DNA of 64,000 nucleotides, from positions 310,001 to 374,000 of the forward strand of contig NZ_CP070304.1 of NCBI RefSeq assembly GCF_016917355.1, in the 5' to 3' direction. Under the pieces are notes generated by a model. It did not search any database, was not told the DNA's origin, and was given only the letters and a program-made list of their open reading frames with translations. Of the stretch, positions 48,654-56,550 are shown in pieces (the stretch's first letter is position 1; the number at the start of each line of letters is the position of its first letter). Both the position numbers and the translations under genes were made by a program. This stretch comes from Glaciimonas sp. PAMC28666 (GTDB lineage: Bacteria > Pseudomonadota > Gammaproteobacteria > Burkholderiales > Burkholderiaceae_D).

Positions 48654-48667
48654 ATTCGCATTATTAA

Positions 48668-49273
48668 TTATGGTGTAACGGTTCCAGTCGGTCCGGGTGC
48701 GGTTGCGCTTTCTCCGCCCACCGACTCAATTATCAGCCGGTAGTGATAACGCAGATTCGTTAATTCCACCTTACCACCCCACGGTGAGGCATTACCGTAA
48801 ATAATGACAGTTACCGGTACATCATGCAGCAGTAAAGTGCGACGCAAACCCTGCTGTTCAATTTTCCATCCATCGGGCAACGCCTGCCGTATCGCCTCGA
48901 CCGGCCACAGGGTTAGTTGGGTATCTTCCAACACGTCCTCCGCCCGAACCTGCGCTGGCAGCATTGGATGGCGCCACGATTCGAGATTTTTACCATCATA
49001 ATGCAAAGTCAGTACACGCTGACCTAACGCCAGTCCGACCATATTAAGTTGCTGAGGATCAATTTCTAATGCGGCATCCAGTTGATCGGTCCGACCGTTT
49101 CGTTCTACCGTCAAATGCTGTTGCAGGCTGATTGTGGCCCCCAATGAAGCCGGTGAGAGTTTCAAACCCAACCGCTGTGGCGGGGCCGCCAGTTGCGTGC
49201 TGGCGCACCCCGCCATCAGCACTATTAGCATCGTCAGGGCTAACGACCGCTTGACGATTCCGATTAAGCGCAT
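48668..49273 (-). CDS. DUF3261 lipoprotein of the aryl polyene cluster
   Basis: A 201-residue envelope lipoprotein with lipobox VLMAGC. The body QQHLTVERNGRTDQLDAALEIDPQQLNMVGLALGQRVLTLHYDGKNL and VTVIIYGN, KVELTNLRYHYRLIIES matches the DUF3261 group, which is found almost only in aryl polyene and related pigment clusters. It likely helps move or hold the lipid-linked pigment in the outer membrane. It overlaps the flavoprotein stop by 10 bases. Confidence 0.85.
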   Translation of the reverse strand: MRLIGIVKRSLALTMLIVLMAGCASTQLAAPPQRLGLKLSPASLGATISLQQHLTVERNGRTDQLDAALEIDPQQLNMVGLALGQRVLTLHYDGKNLESWRHPMLPAQVRAEDVLEDTQLTLWPVEAIRQALPDGWKIEQQGLRRTLLLHDVPVTVIIYGNASPWGGKVELTNLRYHYRLIIESVGGESATAPGPTGTVTP

Positions 49274-50496
49274 ATCTCCTCCAACGCTTTCAGGCGACGC
49301 TTACTTTCGCGGACATACGGATTGGTCTCGTCCCATGCATAACCAGCCAGAATGGCTGAGATCATCCGACGAATCTCAGGTTGCTGATGTTCATGAAAAA
49401 TAACGTCTTGAAAGCCACCGGTGTACCAGGATTCAACAAACGTCCGGAAAGTATTAACGCCTTTTTTGAGGGGAATCGCATACTCGTTTTCCCAATCGAC
49501 CTGCACACCGCTAAAATGCTTCTGCAATACCTGAGCGGCCAAACTGGCAGATTTTAATGCAATGGTGACGCCCGACGAAAACACCGGATCGAGAAATTCC
49601 CCAGCGTTACCCAGTAACGCATAGCCTTTTCCCCATAACGATTTTACATTGGCCGAATAGCCAACAATCGAACGTGCCGGTGTATCCCAGCGCGCGTTTG
49701 CCAGCAATTCGCGCGAGGCCGGATCTTCATTTACCAGCGCTCGGAGACGTTCCGTGTCCGAACCTTGATACTGATCCAGAAATGCCGTTTTAGCCACTAC
49801 ACCGATCGAACAACGGCCGCCTGCAAACGGGATCAGCCAATACCACACGTCACAATGTTCAGGATGGACGGTGACACGGATCTTGTTGCGATCAAAGTCT
49901 GGCGCCGTAATTCCGTCTTCAATATGCGTAAAAATAGCACCACGAACCGGAAAATTGGAAGGTGTTTCCAAATCCAGCAAACGCGGTAAGATACGACCGA
50001 ATCCGCTTGCGTCAAGAATAAACCCGGCTTCAACCTGATACTCGTTGCCGTCCGCCTGACGCACCGTAAGGCGCGGTTTATCGCCGTCCAGATCGACGGC
50101 CGTAACCGCGTGCTGAAAGCGAATTTCGGCACCCTGCCGTTGAGCTTGTTGCGCCAGCAGATGGTCGAAGTTGGCGCGTTGCACCTGATACGTTGTACCC
50201 CAGCCAGTTGAATGTTTGTCACGAAAGTCGAAAGCGGTATAGCGCTCGCCACGGACAAAAGCCGCACCGTTCTTATATTGAAATCCCGCTTCCACGACGA
50301 CCTGCAACATGCCAGCCTGCTCAAGGTAAGCCATACTTTGCGGAAGTAAGCTCTCACCAATACTAAAGCGCGGAAACTGTTCACGCTCGAGCACCAGGAC
50401 CTGTCGACCTTGTTGCCGCAATAACGCAGCAGCGACCGAGCCCGCCGGACCGGCACCGATCACGACAACATCACAATTTTCAACTTTTAAGTCCAT
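49264..50496 (-). CDS. NAD(P)/FAD-dependent oxidoreductase (halogenase/GGR-like) of the aryl polyene cluster
   Basis: A 410-residue flavoprotein. It has the FAD motif VVIGAGPAGSVAAALL, FPRFSIGESLLPQS, and the later GNAGEFLDPVFSSGVTIALKSASLAA that is shared with flavin-dependent halogenases and geranylgeranyl reductases. The lysine and WxWxIP motifs of true halogenases are not seen (WYWLIPF is present instead). Such proteins are common in aryl polyene clusters; the reaction is not proven and may be ring or chain oxidation. Its start is 13 bp after the MMPL stop. Confidence 0.85.
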   Translation of the reverse strand: MDLKVENCDVVVIGAGPAGSVAAALLRQQGRQVLVLEREQFPRFSIGESLLPQSMAYLEQAGMLQVVVEAGFQYKNGAAFVRGERYTAFDFRDKHSTGWGTTYQVQRANFDHLLAQQAQRQGAEIRFQHAVTAVDLDGDKPRLTVRQADGNEYQVEAGFILDASGFGRILPRLLDLETPSNFPVRGAIFTHIEDGITAPDFDRNKIRVTVHPEHCDVWYWLIPFAGGRCSIGVVAKTAFLDQYQGSDTERLRALVNEDPASRELLANARWDTPARSIVGYSANVKSLWGKGYALLGNAGEFLDPVFSSGVTIALKSASLAAQVLQKHFSGVQVDWENEYAIPLKKGVNTFRTFVESWYTGGFQDVIFHEHQQPEIRRMISAILAGYAWDETNPYVRESKRRLKALEEICA

Positions 50497-50509
50497 ATTT
50501 TCTCTACCT

Positions 50510-52936
50510 TCACAAACGTGAGTCTTGATTAATTTGACTAAAACACGGGGCTATCAGCCACACAATCGCGATGCCAACCAACATCGTGAATCCAAACGCG
50601 TGCAGTGGTGGTGTACCGGATAGCGCAAGCAATCCGAATGACAATAACGCGCTTAGTGCCGACAAACAAACCGCCAGCCAGGCAAACCGCCCGCCCGGGT
50701 CTCGATGATCAGCATTTTCTTGCAAGAAAATGCCGTAATCCACACCCAACCCAAGGATCAGCATCAGCGCCAGCATATGAAACATCTGCAAGGGTTGACC
50801 AATAATGCCGAGCAATGCCAGCGTTGCGATGCTGGCGAGAGCCGGTGGCAGTACCACCCGCCATCCGGCGTACCGGTACCGGGCAAACAGCAGTAAATAA
50901 ATGGCCACATAAGCGCCTAGCAATACGATGCCCATGTAATGTCGGTAATCGCCCAGCACGGTAGAAATTTCGCTCACCTTGTCCACCCATTGGACGCCAT
51001 CGAGCGACGCCGCCGTTTTTTTCAACAAAGGCAAGTTGGCATAATTATTCAAGCCACGTAGGGCCACGATGCTAGCGTAAGTGTCGCCCTGTGTGCCCGC
51101 AACCCGGCCCAGCCAGAGATAGCGAGACGGTTCACTGGCCGCTGTCTTTAAAAACGCTTCAGGCGTCAATACATTGCCAACTGAGGCCGCCTGATTTGAT
51201 CCTGCCAGCGTTCGCTCACGCATCTGCGCGATCCAGGCCTGGTCCTCACCAAGCTGGGCGGCGAGCGCTTTGAGTGGTCCATCCGGTTCGAATAGCGCGC
51301 GCTCTGTCAATGCACGATTCGCGCTCTGGGCGCGTATCGAAGGTACCCAATTTGACATTGCCTGATAACCGCTTATTACGTGCTGCGCGATTAACGGCTC
51401 CAGCCGTACGCTAAGCGCCTCTTCGCGCTGCAATACTTGCTCCGCGCTGCTTCCACGCACCAGATAAAATTGTACCGGCGTAGGGGCATCAAGTATTTTT
51501 GATAATTTAATCTGATCGTCTAACAGTATTTTTGGCGGTTTTTGCAATGACCGAATATCGTCATTGACCTGCAGTTGTGTCAGTCCGTACACCACGAACA
51601 CACCAAATAATATTGCCGCTACCAGTGTGCCCGGATTGCGCCGTAATAGCGGCCAGTGACGACGACTGGCGCCGCTCCAGTCGGCAAACCGCGTCCCTCG
51701 CAGCGTCGATGCCTGTACCAACATGGGAAACCAGCAGATCACTGTCAGCCACGCGAATATCAGACCAAGCACGGAAAACACCGCCATCTGTCGCAATCCA
51801 GGGAACGGGGTTAAAGCCAGTCCCACATAGCCGATCACTGCTGCCACCAACGTCAGCAATAACCCGGGCAGCAAACGCCGCAATAATTGTTGCGATGGCA
51901 AAGCTTTATCACTGCCTGCACGGCTACACAGAAAATAGATACCGTAATCTTGCGCGACGCCAATCAAACTCGCACCGAATACCAAGGTCAATAGATGCAC
52001 GCGTCCAAATATGAGCCAGCAAATCGAAAATGCACCGAGACAACCAATAGCAATCGACAGCACGATCAGGCCGATAGTTCGGAATGTGCCAAAGGTCAGC
52101 CACATCAGCAATATGATGCCGAGCAAGGATCCGACGCCGATGGTTGACATCTCGTTGCTCGCCTGAGCGCTGGCAGCGCCGGCGTGCAATATTACCCCAG
52201 CGCTAATTAACTCTATCTTCGGTACTGCCAGCCGTGCCGCCTTGGCCGCAGTACCAAGCAGCGGCAATACAGCTTGCTGCGTCGCCATCGAAAACGCGGG
52301 TTGGCGCAAGGTCATCAAAAGCATGGCATATTGACGACCGTTGGCTTCGACGAATAAGTAACCATCGCGTGGCCTTACCGGTGTTTCCTGTGCACGTGTC
52401 TGCACCCAACCACTGAAGAGTCCAAAAGGATCATCCTGCCATGCGCTCAATTTCGGTCCAGAAAATGGACTGTATAACTGTCTTAAGGCGGACTCCACCC
52501 AATAGCTCGGCGGTTTTTCTTGCAGCAATTTTTGCTGCTCGGCGGTCAGCAGACTAAGCCTGTTTTTCTGCGATGGTCCCAACCAGTCTGTTTGCGCCTG
52601 CGCAGACATCGGCGCGGTTGCCTCGAACAAATCAGGACGCTTTTTCAGTACCGCCGAATAGGCATCGGCGGCGGCACGCGCTTGCCCCCAGTCGTCGCTG
52701 CCCACCAGCACTATAACGCGCTGTTGGGATGAATCAACCATATGCGTAAATGCCTGCTGTAACACCGGATCACGTTGTTCCACTGGTAATAACGCGAGAA
52801 TATCGGTATCGGGCACGACCTTTTCTACCAACCAAAGGTAGGCGTTATGACTCAATATCAGCCCGACTGCCAGAAGCCACAGCCATGCCAGCCTTCTTGG
52901 CCACTCACCAGTTTCATTACCTGCCCTGCTAATCAA
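50510..52936 (-). CDS. MMPL-family RND exporter of the aryl polyene cluster
   Basis: Large inner-membrane transporter, 808 residues, with two MMPL halves: membrane helices near 15-35, then a periplasmic domain, a helix bundle (about 260-420) with LTLVFGASLIGVAQDYGIYFLCSRAG, a second periplasmic part and a final bundle with ALMLILGLGVDYGIFLQENA. Both bundles carry the GxxxDYG motif with Asp for proton coupling. The start codon is TTG (52936), overlapping the upstream gene by eight bases; no other in-frame start is near. It likely pumps the lipid-linked pigment to the periplasm. Confidence 0.93.
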   Translation of the reverse strand: MISRAGNETGEWPRRLAWLWLLAVGLILSHNAYLWLVEKVVPDTDILALLPVEQRDPVLQQAFTHMVDSSQQRVIVLVGSDDWGQARAAADAYSAVLKKRPDLFEATAPMSAQAQTDWLGPSQKNRLSLLTAEQQKLLQEKPPSYWVESALRQLYSPFSGPKLSAWQDDPFGLFSGWVQTRAQETPVRPRDGYLFVEANGRQYAMLLMTLRQPAFSMATQQAVLPLLGTAAKAARLAVPKIELISAGVILHAGAASAQASNEMSTIGVGSLLGIILLMWLTFGTFRTIGLIVLSIAIGCLGAFSICWLIFGRVHLLTLVFGASLIGVAQDYGIYFLCSRAGSDKALPSQQLLRRLLPGLLLTLVAAVIGYVGLALTPFPGLRQMAVFSVLGLIFAWLTVICWFPMLVQASTLRGTRFADWSGASRRHWPLLRRNPGTLVAAILFGVFVVYGLTQLQVNDDIRSLQKPPKILLDDQIKLSKILDAPTPVQFYLVRGSSAEQVLQREEALSVRLEPLIAQHVISGYQAMSNWVPSIRAQSANRALTERALFEPDGPLKALAAQLGEDQAWIAQMRERTLAGSNQAASVGNVLTPEAFLKTAASEPSRYLWLGRVAGTQGDTYASIVALRGLNNYANLPLLKKTAASLDGVQWVDKVSEISTVLGDYRHYMGIVLLGAYVAIYLLLFARYRYAGWRVVLPPALASIATLALLGIIGQPLQMFHMLALMLILGLGVDYGIFLQENADHRDPGGRFAWLAVCLSALSALLSFGLLALSGTPPLHAFGFTMLVGIAIVWLIAPCFSQINQDSRL

Positions 52937-53585
52937 GCGCAGCCCCTTCTTCGGCGGTCATTGCATTGGGACCGCTTTGTACGCCGGAGAAGGTAATTTC
53001 CGTGCGGTCACCGCTGGCTTCGTTAATCGTCACACTTTTGACTGTGGTGCCACCGGTCAGGGCTAGCGTGCCGATGGCTTTGGCAAGTGCTGGCTGACGG
53101 GCTTTCAATGCGACTTTCCAGCTATTGCCCTGAATGCTGCCGTCGATGTCGAATAAGGATTCCAATTGACTTAAATCACCCGCCACCAGAGAAAACATCA
53201 CACTGTTGATCATTCTGACTACCGGTTCCTGTTTGGCGTCAAGCCGCATGGCAACATGGTCACCCTGCATTTGCACGATCTCGTCACGCTTGAGGCGCAA
53301 TGTATTTGGGAACGGCTGCAAGGTGCGCCATAAAACACCTTTACCATTCACCACACAAAACCGGCCGTTGGAGAGTAATGGCTTTTTAATTCCCATCAGC
53401 TGCTTGGTCTGATCGAAGCGACCGCACAAAACCGCCGGTTTTTCCAGCATTTCCTGAATTTTTGCGATAGGTGCAGCGGCCAACGCAGAAACGGAGATTG
53501 AGGCGGCGACCACGATCAGAAGGCCGGATCGGACAACGAGGGTAAAGATGGATGACAATATGACGGATGACAATAAACGCTTCAT
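52929..53585 (-). CDS. LolA-like outer membrane lipoprotein carrier protein of the aryl polyene cluster
   Basis: A periplasmic carrier-fold protein of 218 residues. The start is ATG 53585 (MKRLLSSVI), in ATGA overlap with the thioesterase stop; the frame is open upstream but is out of place. Two successive hydrophobic stretches form the signal region, ending in ALAAAP. The mature part CGRFDQTKQLMGIKKPLLSNGRFCVVNGKGVLWRT and FPNTLRLKRDEIVQM resembles LolA, which carries lipids across the periplasm. In this setting it probably accepts pigment-lipid from the MMPL pump. Confidence 0.87.
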   Translation of the reverse strand: MKRLLSSVILSSIFTLVVRSGLLIVVAASISVSALAAAPIAKIQEMLEKPAVLCGRFDQTKQLMGIKKPLLSNGRFCVVNGKGVLWRTLQPFPNTLRLKRDEIVQMQGDHVAMRLDAKQEPVVRMINSVMFSLVAGDLSQLESLFDIDGSIQGNSWKVALKARQPALAKAIGTLALTGGTTVKSVTINEASGDRTEITFSGVQSGPNAMTAEEGAALD

Positions 53586-54010
53586 GGTGCGGCAATTCCT
53601 AATTTTTGAAATAACACAGCAGGCGATGCAAAACACATTTCACGGGTTGCGATGGCGACCGCAACTTGCGTGGTGGTGCCTTTGGTCAGGCGCTGGCCGC
53701 TGGCCCTATCGGTGATTAAATAATCTATTTTCAGCCGGTTTTCCCACTCGACAACACTCGCCCGGACAGTAATGCATTGACCGAATGTGGCTGGGTGCAC
53801 ATAACGAAGATGGAGATCGATCACCGGCCAGGCGTAGCCCGACTCCTTCATTTCCGAATAGTTATACGCTATGGAATCGAGCAGCGCGCAACGGGCCTGC
53901 TCCATATACTTAATATAATTACCATGCCAGACAATTTCCATCGGGTCCAGATCATAAAACTGTATTTGCAAGGCGATCTCGGCCGACCAGCGGCTTGCTT
54001 TTTTATGCAT
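53582..54010 (-). CDS. Acyl-CoA thioesterase (4-hydroxybenzoyl-CoA type hot-dog) of the aryl polyene cluster
   Basis: A 142-residue hot-dog thioesterase. The catalytic segment FYDLDPMEIVWHGNYIKYMEQARCALLD has the Asp of the YbgC/4HBT family (DxxxxVWHxxY). It could release the finished chain or remove stalled acyl groups from the ACPs. It overlaps the lyase stop by eight bases and the LolA start by four. Confidence 0.88.
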   Translation of the reverse strand: MHKKASRWSAEIALQIQFYDLDPMEIVWHGNYIKYMEQARCALLDSIAYNYSEMKESGYAWPVIDLHLRYVHPATFGQCITVRASVVEWENRLKIDYLITDRASGQRLTKGTTTQVAVAIATREMCFASPAVLFQKLGIAAP

Positions 54011-55610
54011 ATAAATCCCATGCTTTCGAATTGATACGCACCAACAACAAACGTAAATCAGGCTCCAACATACGATCTTCTTTGATCACCTCTATGTCTT
54101 TCGCCAAAGCTTCCAGCATCCCCTCTAGATTTTCTTGAGGTTTGGCCGTTGCATCTACCCGACAGCGCAACCAAACACCTTGGCGGACGCTAATCAACAA
54201 CGCTGCAATGACTTGCTCGGTTAGCTGTAAAACCCTTAAGCAATCACGCGCAGCAATCGTTCCCATGCTGACTTTATCTTGATTATGACATTCGGTAGAG
54301 CGCGAAAACACCGACGCTGGCATAGTCAGTTTTAGCGCTTCTGCAGTCCAGGCAGACGCACTGATCTGTAGCGCTTTCAAGCCGTGATTGATACTCGCCC
54401 GCGGGCCTTCGGCCCCTGAAAGGTTGGGTGGCAAACCATGGTTATAGCGGCTATCGACTAATAACGCCATCTGCCGGTCTAACAAATCAGCAACATTGGC
54501 CACAGCATTTTTCATGCTGTCCATGGCAAAGGCAATATGCCCACCATAAAAGTGACCGCCATGCAGCACCCGTTCATTTTCGCCATCTATGATTGGATTA
54601 TCGTTGGCGCTGTTGAGTTCATTTTCAATTGATTGCCGCATCCAGGTCAGCGCGTCGGCGAGCACGCCGATGACATGCGGGGCGCAGCGGATCGAATATC
54701 GATCCTGCAAGCGCTGTTCATTGCGTGGTGCCTCGGGAGCGGGTAAATCCTGCCGCAACCATGCGGCTACCTGTTGCTGCCCCACATGGGGTTTGACGGC
54801 AAACAGCGCCTCGTCAAAGTGATGTGCATTACCATCCAGTGCAAAGCTCGACATTGCGGTGATTCTGGTTGCGATGCGCACCAGATATTCTGCGCGATCA
54901 TACGCAAGACAGGCCAGCGCCGTCATCACCGCCGTGCCGTTCATGATTGCCAGACCTTCCTTGGGACGCAAACGCAGCGGTGTCATTCCAACCGCCGCCA
55001 ACGCTTCTGCCGCCGGTACTTTAACGCCATCGCGCCACACTTCGCGCTCACCGCACAGCACGGCTGCCAGGTAGGATAAGGGCGTCAGGTCACCGCTGGC
55101 ACCAACTGATCCCTCGGCTGGTATTAATGGCAACAAGTCTTCCTTCAGCAGGCGTGTAATCTGCTCGAGCAGGCCGACGCTGACGCCAGAATAACCTTTA
55201 CTTAGTGATGCCAGACGCACTGCCAGGATGGCCCGCGTCTGGGCAGGCGTAAAATGCTCGCCAAGTCCACAGCCGTGGTACGTGTACAAGTGGTGCGGCA
55301 ATTCCGCCACCAACTCAGCCGGAACGTTAACCGTACAGGAATCGCCATAGCCGGTCGTCACTCCGTAAATAGTGCCATCTTCCCTCAACAGACGGTCCAA
55401 AAAATCCGCGCCGCGCGTGATCGCCGCAAGAAACACGGGATCGGTCGATAGTTCCACGCGGGCTGAGCCAGAAGCAATTCCGACGATATCTTCTATCGTT
55501 AATGGCGCACGATCGAAACAGACACTGCGCAGCAGTGCATCCGGTGCATCCGGTGCATCCGGGGTGAATGTATCAGAGACGGCGTTCAAGTCATCCGTTG
55601 GTATTGTCAT
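54003..55610 (-). CDS. MIO-type aromatic amino acid ammonia lyase of the aryl polyene cluster
   Basis: HAL/PAL/TAL-family lyase of 535 residues that removes ammonia from an aromatic amino acid to give an arylacrylate, the probable starter of the polyene. The MIO-forming Ala-Ser-Gly lies in GSVGASGDLTPLSYL (about residues 168-170). Other family residues are YGVTTGYGDS, the NANDNP-like LNSANDNPIID, and QDRYSIRCAPHVIG. The selectivity site aligned to His-Leu of tyrosine lyases and Ser-His of histidine lyases reads Tyr-His (HHLYTYHGCGLGE). Substrate Tyr, Phe or His cannot be set from sequence. A 9-bp repeat gives APDAPDA near the N-terminus (55535-55561). Overlaps the LPLAT gene by 20 bases. Confidence 0.92.
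   Translation of the reverse strand: MTIPTDDLNAVSDTFTPDAPDAPDALLRSVCFDRAPLTIEDIVGIASGSARVELSTDPVFLAAITRGADFLDRLLREDGTIYGVTTGYGDSCTVNVPAELVAELPHHLYTYHGCGLGEHFTPAQTRAILAVRLASLSKGYSGVSVGLLEQITRLLKEDLLPLIPAEGSVGASGDLTPLSYLAAVLCGEREVWRDGVKVPAAEALAAVGMTPLRLRPKEGLAIMNGTAVMTALACLAYDRAEYLVRIATRITAMSSFALDGNAHHFDEALFAVKPHVGQQQVAAWLRQDLPAPEAPRNEQRLQDRYSIRCAPHVIGVLADALTWMRQSIENELNSANDNPIIDGENERVLHGGHFYGGHIAFAMDSMKNAVANVADLLDRQMALLVDSRYNHGLPPNLSGAEGPRASINHGLKALQISASAWTAEALKLTMPASVFSRSTECHNQDKVSMGTIAARDCLRVLQLTEQVIAALLISVRQGVWLRCRVDATAKPQENLEGMLEALAKDIEVIKEDRMLEPDLRLLLVRINSKAWDLYA
55535..55561 (+). repeat. 9-bp tandem repeat at the 5' end of the ammonia lyase gene
   Basis: Three exact copies of GTGCATCCG. 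Each unit encodes Pro-Asp-Ala in frame, at about residues 17-25, ahead of the catalytic fold. Confidence 0.9.
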
Positions 55611-56550
55611 AAAGTGATAAATGCCAAAAGTCGTAAAAGTTAAACCACTGCAACGGCGCTTTCAAGCAATAGTGCTCCAGTCGCTCGGCATACGCGGCGG
55701 CTAGTTCACTCAAGACCTGATTGCGATGCTTGCGTGGCAAATGAATGGCATCCCGAAACAACTCAAAGTGACATTCGGAACGACCGCCGATGGTCAATGT
55801 AAACAACAGGTAAACCGGGCATTGCAGTACGCTAGCCAGGACGTAGGGGCCAATCGGAAACGGGGCGGCCTTCCCTAAAAAAGTGGCTTGCGCCACGCGT
55901 GGGTGGGGCGACACGGGAATACGGTCACCGGCAATGGCAACAAATTCTCCCTGCGCCACTTTCTCAGCTAACAACATCGCCATCACGGGGGTCAGTTCAG
56001 TCACCTGCATCAAATTCAACTGACTATCGGGATCGAGCCTGGCCAGTAAACGGTTGAATGCCTTTGCATGCTTGGTATGAACCAACACGGTGATACGCAA
56101 GCCGCTACGCTGCCGCGAAAGCACCCGACATAACTCAAGATTGCCGAGGTGGGCGCAGATCAAAAGGCCGCCGCGCTTAGCCTCAAGATTCTCGCGGATT
56201 AATTCTTTACCGGTACTCGTGACATCTTGCGTCTTGAACAAGCCGCCCCATAACAGCAGCTTGTCCAGAATACTTTCGGCGAACGCCCCAAAATGCTGGA
56301 ATACGCCGGGTAATCCGGATCGAGGTTGCTGATTGTCGCTGTTCAGACCCGTTGCCCGCACCCGCCACAGATAATCCTTCGATGCATGTCGTGCGATGGG
56401 CTTGGTCGCCAGATAGAAACCGAGAATGGGATATAACACTAAGCGGAAAGGCGTACGCCCAGCGATGCGATATAGCCAAAACATCAACCGCATGCCGACC
56501 ACAAAACTGGATTCATTAATTTGCGCCCAATGACGATGTGACCCGCTCAC
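55591..56550 (-). CDS. LPLAT-family acyltransferase of the aryl polyene cluster
   Basis: A 319-residue lysophospholipid/lipid A-type acyltransferase. The start is GTG 56550, overlapping the ligase stop (GTGA). A membrane-associated N-terminus (FWLYRIAGRTPFRLVLYPILGFYLATKPIAR) precedes LICAHLGNLELCR, which replaces the canonical HX4D with HLGNLE, as in the LpxL/HtrB-like LPLAT group, and RIPVSPHPRVAQATFLGKAAPFPIGPYVLA. It probably transfers an acyl or polyene group to the lipid anchor. Confidence 0.87.
   Translation of the reverse strand: MSGSHRHWAQINESSFVVGMRLMFWLYRIAGRTPFRLVLYPILGFYLATKPIARHASKDYLWRVRATGLNSDNQQPRSGLPGVFQHFGAFAESILDKLLLWGGLFKTQDVTSTGKELIRENLEAKRGGLLICAHLGNLELCRVLSRQRSGLRITVLVHTKHAKAFNRLLARLDPDSQLNLMQVTELTPVMAMLLAEKVAQGEFVAIAGDRIPVSPHPRVAQATFLGKAAPFPIGPYVLASVLQCPVYLLFTLTIGGRSECHFELFRDAIHLPRKHRNQVLSELAAAYAERLEHYCLKAPLQWFNFYDFWHLSLYDNTNG

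Noticed and set aside
49264-50496. Tryptophan-halogenase function for the flavoprotein
   Set aside because: The GNAGEFLDP region is halogenase-like, but the diagnostic halogenase motif is not seen, so only the broader flavoprotein family is claimed.
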